Source: an uncultured Candidatus Poseidoniales archaeon (GTDB lineage: Archaea; Thermoplasmatota; Poseidoniia; Poseidoniales; Poseidoniaceae). From it: DNA of 64,000 nucleotides. Shown here in pieces: positions 17,521 to 25,866 of this stretch. The stretch spans positions 1 through 64,000 of the forward strand of contig CAJIZC010000004.1 in NCBI GenBank assembly GCA_905181785.1. Direction: 5' to 3'. A program made the translations under genes and the position numbers. Within the stretch, counting starts at the first letter, position 1. The number at the start of each line of letters is the position of its first letter. The notes beneath the pieces were generated by a model. That model was not told the DNA's origin. It made no database searches and saw nothing but the letters and a program-made list of their open reading frames with translations.

Positions 17521-20500
17521 ATGCGTAGCAAAGCGATGGTGCTTGTTAGCCTCTTTTTTATCAGCCTGATGGTGCCGCTCGTAGCCACTTCAAGCGCTCA
17601 ACAGCCTCAAGATGTTGAGGTGCTTCAAACGGCAGTCAATCCGGCGAACAATCACACCTACCACCTGTTGAGCGAGAGTTCGTGGAGCACGGCAGCTGAG
17701 GTGGCTCGAGGCCTTGATGGGTTTTTGGTCACCGTGGATGACGCTGCAGAAAATCAATGGCTGTTCGACACCTTTGCGAATTGGGACAACCAGTCGCGTC
17801 ATCTCTGGACAGGCCTTTCAGATGTGGACAACGATGGTGGGTACAGGTGGCACAATGGCGCACCGTTTTACTACAGAGATTGGGGTGCAGATCAACCCTC
17901 AGCGAGCGATGACGAGGGGTACGTCCACATTGCAAGCACCAACATGGGAAACATCATGCCTGGTACTTGGAATGATTTGGAAAATGATCCTCAATACTTC
18001 CCGGTTTACGGCGTGGTTGAAATTGGTCCTGGTGCTGATTATTCATTGCGTTTCGCAGATGAGGGTGATCGGATAGAAATTCCACATGTTGACAGTTTAA
18101 ACATCACAGACAGCCTTGTGTTGTCGGCTTGGGTCCATCCTTACACCTCAGATGGTCTGCAGTTTATCGCAATGAAAGGTGACTATGGATGGGGTATGTA
18201 CCTCAACGAGGGTAGGCTAGCCTACGCATCGGAATACAGTCTATCGCAACACCCTACATCGAATCAAACCATTCCAGTGGATGCATGGGCACACATTGAG
18301 ATCGAAGTGGTCGAAGGCGTGGGTGGCGAGTTTAGAGTCAATGGAGAATCCGCAGGCATCATTTCCGCTGAAAAAGCGCTCATCCCGGCAGGGGACTTCG
18401 GCTCAAACGATTGCTTCACATCCGGTGATGACTGTGATGAATTGTTCATTGGCAGCATGGGAGCAGGTTGTGCATGCAATTACTTTAACGGAATGCTGGA
18501 CAATGTTTCCATCGGAACCAACCTTTCGACGAACGGTGAAGAACCAACATGGGTATCCAATTGGACCTTCCCTGAAGGCGAAGGCATGGACACAGCAGAT
18601 GTCTTGTCCGAAAATACGGGCCAGATATATGGTGCGGATTGGGTGATGCCTGACGGTACCATCGTGGCGCAAGCCGTGGAAATCAAAAACGGCGTTGAGG
18701 TTACAGGGATTTCGGGCCAATCCGGAGATAACCTGCTGTTCTTTGCCGAACTTGAGGCAATGACAAAACAAATCGATTTCAGCCTCTTCCCAACATCGTT
18801 CAAAGATGAAGAGATTGTCATCGATATTTACTTCAGCAACGATCGAGTTCCGAGTTCTTGGGACCACGACTATTCCATCGAAGCGTTTTGGGGCTTTGCC
18901 TTTGACCAATTCACGTGGCCGGAGGAAGGCACATGGTGGGTCTTGATGGTCCCTCAAACCGACATCGAGGGTTTCTCCTTAAGCGCAACATGGGAACTTG
19001 CTTCACCGCCGCCATCCGAGGATGACATGACGAAACTCCTCAATGGAATTCCCGTGACAGATCAATCCATTGACGTTGGGCGTCAAGCTGATTTCGAAGA
19101 CCGTGTCTTGTATTATTACGTCGATGTCGAACAAAACCTCAGCAGCCTCACTGTGAGCACCTATGGAGGCAATGGAAACATCGACCTTGGGCTTTCATGG
19201 GGTACCGTCCCCGACCCGTTCGAATTCTGGTTCTTTGAAGAACCGGCCGAATCTTCAGAATCAACGAACAATCCAAATCAAGGTAAAATCACCTACGCCT
19301 CTGGACAAGGCAACGACCACGACGCCACGCTCTATGACGTGGAGCCAGGCCGTTACTACGTCACTGCCTACACCTACGGGCGTGCGTTGGATTACACCAT
19401 TGTTGCAACCATGGCGTTTGCGCCTGATAACACCGAACCAGAAGATGCCATCGAACTTTCACCCGGTGTAGCCTATGGACCGCTCACGGGATACGACGGC
19501 CTTGATCAATACTTCAAAATTGAAGTTCCAGCTGGAACCGAACGGCTCGAAGTCGACCTCGCTGAAGGCTATGGCGAGGCCACCATGTACATGCGTTTGG
19601 AACAATTCCCAACGTCAGGTGAGTACGATATCCAATCTTCAACCCCTGGAGCAGGTGACAAAATTGGATTCAATGACCCAACACCAGGGATGTGGTACAT
19701 TCTTCTCACAACAGAGGATGTGTTTGCCAACACAATGATCACCGCATCCTTTGAAAACCGCTACATCTGGACCTATGATGGAACCCCAATTCAACTGTTC
19801 AACGGTGAGGAGATCAGTGGTCTTGAAGCACCAGCAGAGGAGTCTTTGTTGTTCTTTGTGGACCTAGAAAACCCAGGCGTGTTCCTCGAAGTCAACACCT
19901 ACGGCGGTCAAGGCACCTTGCTCTTGGAAGGAAACGGTAATGTTTTGTCGTTCAACTTTGATGGCTTTCCGCTCGATACAGACGACGACGCTCAAGCGAG
20001 TGGGCGTCAAGGTCGGCCCGGAAACAACGGGATGACAAGCCAAACAATCGAAGTGAGTTCCAAAGGGGAGGGCACAGAGCACACGCTTTACATCGAGATG
20101 CCGGCCAACGGTCGCTTTGACATTACCATAAAAACCGTAGATGCAATCAGTGATGTGAGCATCGTTGCAGTTTGGGAAGACTCTCAACTACCACCAATTG
20201 ACGAACCAGAGGAACCAATCGACAATGGACCAATCGAGGTTTCATGTGAAGAGGAAGCCAAAATAATCTTCACGGAAACCGATCGCAACGCTGACGGTGT
20301 CGTTGATGAACGCGAATTAAGCAATCAAGGGGAAACGGGTGATCTTGCTTTCTCTGAAATTGATCTCAATGGGGACGAGGAAATTGAATACAGAGAGGCT
20401 CTTCAAGCCTTTTGCTCATGTTCGAATGAACTTGGAATGTTATTAATTCAAATGCCTAATGATGGAGTGGGCATCAGCATAGAAGCGTTCAAGGAGCTTG

Positions 20501-21201
20501 ATCTCAAGAACACCTTCGACCTCGTGACGATGGACACCAACAAAGATAAGTATGTTTCAAGTGAAGAACTGGCCATAGGTGCAATCATTTGCACAACAAC
20601 CTTTGATGCATTTGACGCTGATGGCGATGGCGTGAACGATGAAGACGATGCTTTTCCTGACGATCCTAAGGAAACATTGGACACGGATGGCGATGGCGTT
20701 GGTGACAACGCAGACCTAGCGCCAAGCGTCGCTAATGATCTGATTTACGGATCCATTGGATTGATTGGTTCCGTGGTCTTCGTTGTTCTTCTTCTTGTTG
20801 GCCTCGGCTTTACCCGTGGCAATTCCGACCCGCTGGAAGCCAATGATTGGGACGAAATGAAACAACAAGACCTTGCTTCTCAAATGCTGGGCATGGAGGC
20901 CCCTCTGGAACAGGAGGAAGTGGCGGATCAAGCTGTTGTGCCTGACATGATGTACGCACCTCAGGCCTCGGTCAGCGAACCTTCAGGTTTCGAAGCAACC
21001 ATCGGCATGCAAACAGCAACCAACCCTAGTATGGAAGCCTTCAGCGACTTGTTGCAGCCACTTCAACAACACATTGAGCCACCTTCTCAACAGTTGATGG
21101 GAATGTTGGACGCAAACGGTAACGAGGTGCTTGAGTACCCTGCTGAAAGTGGCAACCAATGGACTCGATCTTCGCCGAGTGAACCTTGGCATCAACGCTA
21201 A
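17521..21201 (+). CDS. Secreted, membrane-anchored surface protein: C-type lectin, LamG-like, PPC and EF-hand domains
   Basis: A 1226-residue cell-surface protein. Residues 1-27 are a signal peptide. Residues 43-168 form a C-type lectin-like domain (WTGLSDVDNDGGYRW ... TWNDLEND ... YGVVEI). Residues 172 to about 350 look like a LamG/concanavalin fold (YSLRFADEGDRIEIP, then LVLSAWVHPY). About 500-890 holds repeated pre-peptidase (PPC)-like beta domains, and 900-1070 has EF-hand and thrombospondin type 3-like calcium loops (DRNADGVVDERE, DLNGDEEIEYRE, DADGDGVNDEDD). One membrane helix (about 1074-1097) is followed by a 128-residue, Gln/Met/Glu-rich tail, presumably cytoplasmic. Glycan or particle binding is the likely job. 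It lacks the PGF-CTERM-type end expected of an archaeosortase substrate, although an archaeosortase is next door. Confidence 0.88.
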   Translation: MRSKAMVLVSLFFISLMVPLVATSSAQQPQDVEVLQTAVNPANNHTYHLLSESSWSTAAEVARGLDGFLVTVDDAAENQWLFDTFANWDNQSRHLWTGLSDVDNDGGYRWHNGAPFYYRDWGADQPSASDDEGYVHIASTNMGNIMPGTWNDLENDPQYFPVYGVVEIGPGADYSLRFADEGDRIEIPHVDSLNITDSLVLSAWVHPYTSDGLQFIAMKGDYGWGMYLNEGRLAYASEYSLSQHPTSNQTIPVDAWAHIEIEVVEGVGGEFRVNGESAGIISAEKALIPAGDFGSNDCFTSGDDCDELFIGSMGAGCACNYFNGMLDNVSIGTNLSTNGEEPTWVSNWTFPEGEGMDTADVLSENTGQIYGADWVMPDGTIVAQAVEIKNGVEVTGISGQSGDNLLFFAELEAMTKQIDFSLFPTSFKDEEIVIDIYFSNDRVPSSWDHDYSIEAFWGFAFDQFTWPEEGTWWVLMVPQTDIEGFSLSATWELASPPPSEDDMTKLLNGIPVTDQSIDVGRQADFEDRVLYYYVDVEQNLSSLTVSTYGGNGNIDLGLSWGTVPDPFEFWFFEEPAESSESTNNPNQGKITYASGQGNDHDATLYDVEPGRYYVTAYTYGRALDYTIVATMAFAPDNTEPEDAIELSPGVAYGPLTGYDGLDQYFKIEVPAGTERLEVDLAEGYGEATMYMRLEQFPTSGEYDIQSSTPGAGDKIGFNDPTPGMWYILLTTEDVFANTMITASFENRYIWTYDGTPIQLFNGEEISGLEAPAEESLLFFVDLENPGVFLEVNTYGGQGTLLLEGNGNVLSFNFDGFPLDTDDDAQASGRQGRPGNNGMTSQTIEVSSKGEGTEHTLYIEMPANGRFDITIKTVDAISDVSIVAVWEDSQLPPIDEPEEPIDNGPIEVSCEEEAKIIFTETDRNADGVVDERELSNQGETGDLAFSEIDLNGDEEIEYREALQAFCSCSNELGMLLIQMPNDGVGISIEAFKELDLKNTFDLVTMDTNKDKYVSSEELAIGAIICTTTFDAFDADGDGVNDEDDAFPDDPKETLDTDGDGVGDNADLAPSVANDLIYGSIGLIGSVVFVVLLLVGLGFTRGNSDPLEANDWDEMKQQDLASQMLGMEAPLEQEEVADQAVVPDMMYAPQASVSEPSGFEATIGMQTATNPSMEAFSDLLQPLQQHIEPPSQQLMGMLDANGNEVLEYPAESGNQWTRSSPSEPWHQR

Positions 21202-21209
21202 TGCAGATT

Positions 21210-22133
21210 CTATTTCGGCTGCAACAACCCAAGTGGTTTGAGCAAGCGAACGATGTGGCGGTGCAATTCTGGCAACAAATCAAACATGATTAAGGCCATG
21301 AGGAACATCGCAAACAACGATACAAAGCGTGCGACGTAACTGTGTCCGAATTCAAACACCGACATGCCAAGGAGCGTCCAATCCACGTAAGTGCTGTGCA
21401 ACCAAATGAGTCCGGCATTGCGGAACAGGTTGAGCACGTGAATCAATGGGACGGTGAGGAACAAAACCCTGCATCGACGGCGCCAATCAATGTCAAGAAC
21501 CGCAATGGCCCCGATGAAGATGACCATGGATTGAAGCGCTGTGCAAGCCAAGACAAAGTTGATTCCAATTGAAGCTCCACCATCAGCGAGAAGAAGTTCG
21601 GTTTGGAACATGTACTCTTCTGTAGATGAACCCATGAACCAGCGGTTCCCATCAAACTCTTCCCATGTGACTTGGCCTTGAGAGGTGTTCACCCAAGTTT
21701 CACCCATCTCGATATGATCCCCTCCGGAAAACCGCAGAAACACAGCAGCCTGTGCTGCTACAAACCATATTGCCAGCACGCTAAGCCACGGAACATGAGC
21801 AATGAGAAGGTAAGGTCCACCAGCGTAAGCAACGGCACCACGAGCCCATGTCAGCGAAGCGAGGGTGCGTTCATCTTCTGCTCGACCTTCCCAGATGGCC
21901 ATGCCTACAGCCATTGGAAGCGCCATGACAGAAAACAGTGTCAAAATAAGATCTTCATGGGCGAGGTAAACGCTTGCATCGTTGAAAAAGTACAATCCAA
22001 CACAAACCCAACCAACCTGAGAGAGTCGGACGGGTGAGGATGACCTTCGATGCCATGAAACGGCCAAGGCGACCAATCCGATTGCACCGATGATTGAAAT
22101 CACCTCTTGGGAAACCAGCATTGGTTCCCCCAT
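21210..22133 (-). CDS. artA: Archaeosortase (ArtA-like) membrane cysteine transpeptidase
   Basis: Archaeosortases remove C-terminal sorting tails from surface proteins and attach them to lipid. From the ATG at 22133 the protein is 307 residues and polytopic. The catalytic Cys197 sits in VLACTALQSM, followed 41 residues later by Arg238 in LNLFRNAGL, and a third conserved zone FGHSYVARF (His264, Arg269). Order and spacing of the Cys-Thr and Asn-x-x-Arg motifs match the exosortase/archaeosortase family. A TTG at 22151 and an ATG at 22121 are alternative starts. It is convergent with the surface-protein gene (8 bases between stops) and divergent from the HAD phosphatase. No protein in the window shows a recognisable tripartite sorting tail, so its substrates lie elsewhere. 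Confidence 0.85.
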   Translation of the reverse strand: MGEPMLVSQEVISIIGAIGLVALAVSWHRRSSSPVRLSQVGWVCVGLYFFNDASVYLAHEDLILTLFSVMALPMAVGMAIWEGRAEDERTLASLTWARGAVAYAGGPYLLIAHVPWLSVLAIWFVAAQAAVFLRFSGGDHIEMGETWVNTSQGQVTWEEFDGNRWFMGSSTEEYMFQTELLLADGGASIGINFVLACTALQSMVIFIGAIAVLDIDWRRRCRVLFLTVPLIHVLNLFRNAGLIWLHSTYVDWTLLGMSVFEFGHSYVARFVSLFAMFLMALIMFDLLPELHRHIVRLLKPLGLLQPK

Positions 22134-22203
22134 TGGGCGGTGGCATTTCAACCAAACCCTAATTCAAGCAAAACGCCTTCATGTGGAGCGGCTACGCCCA
22201 GCC

Positions 22204-22866
22204 ATGGGGGAGGTCACGGTTCAATGCACACCAGCACCACTCCCTGCAGGGAGCCCCAACCATGGAGCCATTGCGTTCATCGATCGAGATGGCGTCATCA
22301 ACATTGGCAGTCCAAATTACATCAACGCACCTGACGAATTGGTGCTCTTTGACGGGGCTGCTGAGGCCATTGGTTCGCTGCGAAGGGGTGGTTATACCGT
22401 ATGCATTGTCACCAACCAATCACCCATCTCAAGAGGGCTGTGGGGTGTTGAGCGGATTCATTCCATTCACGATGCTCTAAGAGAAATGCTTCTGGCCATT
22501 GATTCAGATGCACATTTAGATGCTGTTCTTGTTTGCCCGCACCGACACAAGGACAGGTGCCATTGCAGAAAACCAATGCCAGGAATGCTCCGGCTTGGGG
22601 AACAACTGCTTCGTACGAGGGGTACAATCGAACAGCGAGCGCAAATCACCATCGAGGAAGGAACTAAGGTGAATTGGTGGAAGCCAAAAATTACCCCTTC
22701 ACACAACCTCGATGCCATGCTGGGTGACCGTGACAGCGACATGGGGGCAGGCTGGGCTCAAGGGGTTCGATGCTTCAAAGTCAATTGGAACCTTGGACTT
22801 TCAACCGTTGTGGACCGGGTTTTGGATGCTTCAGATAAGGGCGACCCTTTCGACCCGTTGAGGTGA
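22204..22866 (+). CDS. HAD phosphatase of the GmhB/histidinol-phosphatase type
   Basis: A 220-residue haloacid-dehalogenase phosphatase. Asp27 and Asp29 lie in the nucleophile motif FIDRDGVIN; VTNQS is motif II; a lysine follows in CRKPMPGML; GDRDSDMGAG is motif IV. The zinc-loop CPHRHKDRCHC is the hallmark of D-glycero-D-manno-heptose-1,7-bisphosphate phosphatase and the related histidinol-phosphate phosphatase. The substrate may therefore be a sugar bisphosphate for surface glycans, or histidinol phosphate. The ATG at 22204 is chosen because upstream residues would overlap the archaeosortase gene and are not conserved. An unusual insert (about 145-165, REQ...GTKVNWWKPKITPSHN) precedes motif IV. 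It is followed after four bases by tiaS. Confidence 0.85.
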   Translation: MGEVTVQCTPAPLPAGSPNHGAIAFIDRDGVINIGSPNYINAPDELVLFDGAAEAIGSLRRGGYTVCIVTNQSPISRGLWGVERIHSIHDALREMLLAIDSDAHLDAVLVCPHRHKDRCHCRKPMPGMLRLGEQLLRTRGTIEQRAQITIEEGTKVNWWKPKITPSHNLDAMLGDRDSDMGAGWAQGVRCFKVNWNLGLSTVVDRVLDASDKGDPFDPLR

Positions 22867-22870
22867 TTCA

Positions 22871-24088
22871 ATGGGCTGGCTTGGATTGGATGATACGGAC
22901 ACATTGTCCGAAGGCTGCACCACCTTCAGCCTGCATCTGTTGATTTCCAAATTACCAGAACACGTCGACGTCGGTGAAGTCCGCTTGGTCAGGTTGTGGC
23001 CATTTGCCCGTCAACGCACGCGAGGAAACGCAGCAGTAGCGGTCGAACTGACAACCGAAAATGAACATGATTTATTGCGCTTTTTGGAATCCTATTGGAA
23101 CAATGAACTCCAAGCCCTTGCTGGTGCAGTGGTTTTGGATGAACACAATCAACGCGAGCAATCACCTGCTGATCCGGGCATGGTGTGGTTCAGTGAATCA
23201 CCCCCTCCATCCAATTTTTATCAAAAAGCGGTGTCTTCCGAGGTGAAGATGAAAGACGTCCCGAAAGCCGACGCATCGTGGGGTGGCATGGGAATCATCG
23301 GCGCCACTGCAGCCGTGCTTTGGCCTCAAAACGATGTCACTTGGGAAGCCATTGGATGGCGAGAGCAACACCGTTGGCCTTCGGTGGAACGGTGTGTCTG
23401 TGAATCTGCACTGGCTGAAGTGGCTTCCATTGATGGGACGTTCCTCACCCGAGACCCAAGAACACAACGCAGCTTGATCTCCCCTCGCGGCACCTGCCCC
23501 GTCTTGTTCGGCGTGCGTGGAAGAACCATTCAAGCAGCTCAACAAGCGGCATCCATGCTGGTTGAAGCCAAATCGACAGAACGGGTGCTGGCTTGGAGGG
23601 TGTTTGCTACCAATCAAGCCACGGACGATCACCTCGGTATGACCCACACGGGTCGAGTGGAACAAGTGGAAGTGCTTGGTCGAGGAACAAGCGTCATCAC
23701 AACAGAACATGGTCGGTGGATGGCGTTTGCTGAAAGTGGGAATGTGAAGAGAATGGCCCAAACGCTGCAGCCGGGGGACGTCATTGAAGCCTTAGGCTTG
23801 GCACCTGAACTAGGTGTGCTTCACATCGAAAAAATGAGGGTGAAACACCGGGTTACGCAGAAAAAACGACCCCTTTGCGAAGCATGCCAACGAACCATGA
23901 AGTCCATGGGAAGCGGGCAAGGGGTGCGGTGCCCAGTGTGCAAACAACGCCAATCCATCGGTTGGGTCGAACTCCAGCCACATCTGGATTTAGGATGGGT
24001 GCAGCCACCGCCTGATGCTCGCCGTCACCTTGCTAAACCCCTCGAATGGTATTTGAACAAAACACCGTCCGATACGCACAATGGCTAA
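22871..24088 (+). CDS. tiaS: tRNA(Ile2) 2-agmatinylcytidine synthetase TiaS
   Basis: Modifies cytidine 34 of the CAU-anticodon tRNA-Ile with agmatine so that it reads AUA codons, an archaea-specific reaction. The N-terminus carries the family ATP-binding motif GLDDTDT...GCTTF (residues 5-18), then the ferredoxin-like domain, an OB-fold region (ATDDHLGMTHTGRVEQ) and a C-terminal zinc ribbon (CEAC ... CPVC). The 405-residue length is usual. The ATG start lies directly before the first motif. It overlaps nothing but starts four bases after the phosphatase stop, so the two are likely co-transcribed. Confidence 0.94.
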   Translation: MGWLGLDDTDTLSEGCTTFSLHLLISKLPEHVDVGEVRLVRLWPFARQRTRGNAAVAVELTTENEHDLLRFLESYWNNELQALAGAVVLDEHNQREQSPADPGMVWFSESPPPSNFYQKAVSSEVKMKDVPKADASWGGMGIIGATAAVLWPQNDVTWEAIGWREQHRWPSVERCVCESALAEVASIDGTFLTRDPRTQRSLISPRGTCPVLFGVRGRTIQAAQQAASMLVEAKSTERVLAWRVFATNQATDDHLGMTHTGRVEQVEVLGRGTSVITTEHGRWMAFAESGNVKRMAQTLQPGDVIEALGLAPELGVLHIEKMRVKHRVTQKKRPLCEACQRTMKSMGSGQGVRCPVCKQRQSIGWVELQPHLDLGWVQPPPDARRHLAKPLEWYLNKTPSDTHNG

Positions 24089-24112
24089 ATGCCGGTGTAG
24101 GCTCCTTAGAGC

Positions 24113-24367
24113 ATGGCCGATGAACAGACAACCAAGAACATCGCATACGTTATGCTCGCACTGCTGTTTGTCGCAATGGCTTGGTTCGTCGCTCGCCGAG
24201 CTGGTGAGAACCGAACCAACATGTTGGAAGCAAATGCACCAAAGGTCGCCGGTGAGGACATGCTAGAAGGCGGAGCAAAAAACCCAGGACAGTTCGATGA
24301 ACCCGATGATGACGCCCTTGAGGAAATGGCGGAGTTGCTGGGTGAAGACGATTCCGAGGAAAATTAG
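24113..24367 (+). CDS. Small single-span membrane protein, acidic tail
   Basis: An 84-residue protein of no recognised family. Residues 10-28 (IAYVMLALLFVAMAWFVA) form one membrane helix followed by two arginines, then an acidic C-terminal tail rich in Asp/Glu (EEMAELLGEDDSEE). A short cytoplasmic N-terminus seems likely. It follows tiaS by 24 bases on the same strand and overlaps the 3' end of the convergent RadB-like gene by four bases. Composition and clean start support a real small gene. Confidence 0.6.
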   Translation: MADEQTTKNIAYVMLALLFVAMAWFVARRAGENRTNMLEANAPKVAGEDMLEGGAKNPGQFDEPDDDALEEMAELLGEDDSEEN

Positions 24368-24954
24368 TTCTCCACGTAACCTGAGTCTTCGATTCGGCAT
24401 TCTTGGGCCTCATCGCCAATGGTAACCCTACGCATAGGGCCGTCCGCTGGTCGTTCTAATGTCCAAACTTGAAACCCACATTCCACCATACCTTTGCGCC
24501 CTCGGACGCTCATCGAAGCACCGCCATTGCCGGCATCGATGCCCGATTTGCTGATCAACAAGAGGGTGATGTTCGGGGTGAGCGCATCAGCCAACGCTCC
24601 TGCATCTTTGATCCTAGCAGCAGGTATTCGACCGCTTTCCGCACACCAGTCATCGAGAACGACGAGTTGAACACTTGGAAGCGAGGTCGATGTTTCAAGT
24701 AAAACTGCCACAGCCTGAGTGAGTGAACCTACCAAATTCATGGCATGAAAACGAGAGGAATCGGCGAGTGAAAGGTGCTCAAACAATTGACCAAACCTAA
24801 CGCCATCAGGCATTTCAGGCGACGCCCACAGCACACGGCCACCTTGCTCTATCGTGTCAGCAGCCATGTGCAGGCCAAGCGTTGTTCCACCGGTGCTGCC
24901 TTCGACAGCCAGGTGAATTTTGCCACCCTCAAGGGGGAACGCTTTGCGAGGCAT
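24364..24954 (-). CDS. RecA/RadB/KaiC-like protein with degenerate Walker A
   Basis: A 196-residue protein with the layout of a small RecA-fold ATPase. A glycine-rich loop (VEGSTGGTTLGLHMA) lies where Walker A should be; a hydrophobic strand ending in two aspartates (VQLVVLDDW) resembles Walker B; a C-terminal strand pair (CGFQVWTLERP) fits the RadB/KaiC fold. The P-loop has no lysine, so ATP hydrolysis is doubtful. The ATG at 24954 is used because it starts next to the first strand; upstream codons to 25008 look non-coding. It could be a RadB-like recombination accessory or an inactive KaiC relative. It stands alone on the minus strand. Confidence 0.6.
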   Translation of the reverse strand: MPRKAFPLEGGKIHLAVEGSTGGTTLGLHMAADTIEQGGRVLWASPEMPDGVRFGQLFEHLSLADSSRFHAMNLVGSLTQAVAVLLETSTSLPSVQLVVLDDWCAESGRIPAARIKDAGALADALTPNITLLLISKSGIDAGNGGASMSVRGRKGMVECGFQVWTLERPADGPMRRVTIGDEAQECRIEDSGYVEN

Positions 24955-25039
24955 GATTCCTCGTAATGTCCACCGTGCAATATACTTCCGATGTCCAACA
25001 TAGAGCAACCTTCATGCCCTACCAGCCCGACGCAAAACC

Positions 25040-25261
25040 ATGAGCGACAAACTTGTGGTCCGAGAAGGCGAACGAATCCCTCGACGTCCACTTCCAGAAT
25101 TTGAGGAAGCAGGATCGTTCAGGGAAGCAATCTCTCGCGACGGTTTCTTTGGTACTGCTGTGGCTGACAAGAATCAATACGGACCATTGGCCATGATGTT
25201 CTTGTTGCTGATTGTTGCTGGAATCACCGGGATCATCATCAAACTCGTAGCGTCGGCTTGA
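25040..25261 (+). CDS. Small single-span membrane protein
   Basis: A 73-residue protein. The first 45 residues are charged and hydrophilic (VREGERIPRRPLPEFEE); residues 50-70 form a C-terminal membrane helix (LAMMFLLLIVAGITGIIIKLV), which makes it tail-anchored in layout. No family recognised. The ATG start is clear. It lies between the RadB-like gene (divergent) and another small membrane protein gene. Tail-anchored topology would make it a candidate client of the Get3-like ATPase; that is inference only. Confidence 0.6.
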   Translation: MSDKLVVREGERIPRRPLPEFEEAGSFREAISRDGFFGTAVADKNQYGPLAMMFLLLIVAGITGIIIKLVASA

Positions 25262-25347
25262 CGGTGGAATCTAGCCCCTTCGCAAATCCCTCTATCGTGT
25301 TCACATCGATGGTAAACATCAAACCATGACCCCTTAATTGGAGCCCA

Positions 25348-25794
25348 ATGGATGAAAAATCGGTCAATGTTGAGAGTCGAACATCCTCCCAGGACAAACG
25401 CTGGACAATCATGGCGGCCTTATTGGGAACCAACACTGCATTTATGCTGTTTCAAGGCATTGAGCAGGAACGAAATTACACACTCATACGCGAAGTAGCG
25501 TTGACCATTATTGCTGTAGCCATTCCTTTTCAAGGCATATACTTCCTCATTTACACCTACCTTTTGGAACATGAAGGTCTAATCGGTGATGCGCATTTGT
25601 TGAGGTTGCGAAAGGCTTCAGCGGTCTGCCAAATGTTTGGATATGGCTCCCTGATTGGCGTTGCCTTGATGTGGTACAACATTTCCAATTACGTGGGTGT
25701 GTTCTTTGTTCTGTCCTCGGGCTGTTCGGTCATTTTGATCCGAACGGTTATGCGGCCGCTCGACAGCAAAGACAACGAATTACCTTCCCATTGA
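25348..25794 (+). CDS. Small polytopic membrane protein of unknown function
   Basis: A 148-residue protein with about four hydrophobic segments: MAALLGTNTAFMLF, a VALTIIAVAIPFQGIYFLIY stretch, FGYGSLIGVALMWY, and VFFVLSSGCSVILI. The N-terminal 17 residues are polar (SRTSSQDKRW). No enzyme motif seen and no family recognised. It precedes purB by 72 bases on the same strand. The open frame and membrane pattern make a real gene likely. Confidence 0.6.
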   Translation: MDEKSVNVESRTSSQDKRWTIMAALLGTNTAFMLFQGIEQERNYTLIREVALTIIAVAIPFQGIYFLIYTYLLEHEGLIGDAHLLRLRKASAVCQMFGYGSLIGVALMWYNISNYVGVFFVLSSGCSVILIRTVMRPLDSKDNELPSH

Positions 25795-25866
25795 GATTGT
25801 TCTGCCCTGTTGAAGTACAGAAAGACGGAAGGCAATGTTGATGAATCGAGGCGTGAGCCTCGTACC

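Noticed and set aside
21120-21201. PGF-CTERM or similar sorting tail at the end of the surface protein
   Set aside because: The last helix is followed by 128 residues, and there is no short motif + helix + Arg cluster at the terminus.
23198-23761. 187-codon minus-strand frame over tiaS
   Set aside because: Lies within a conserved gene; Cys/His richness comes from the reverse frame and does not form a zinc motif set.
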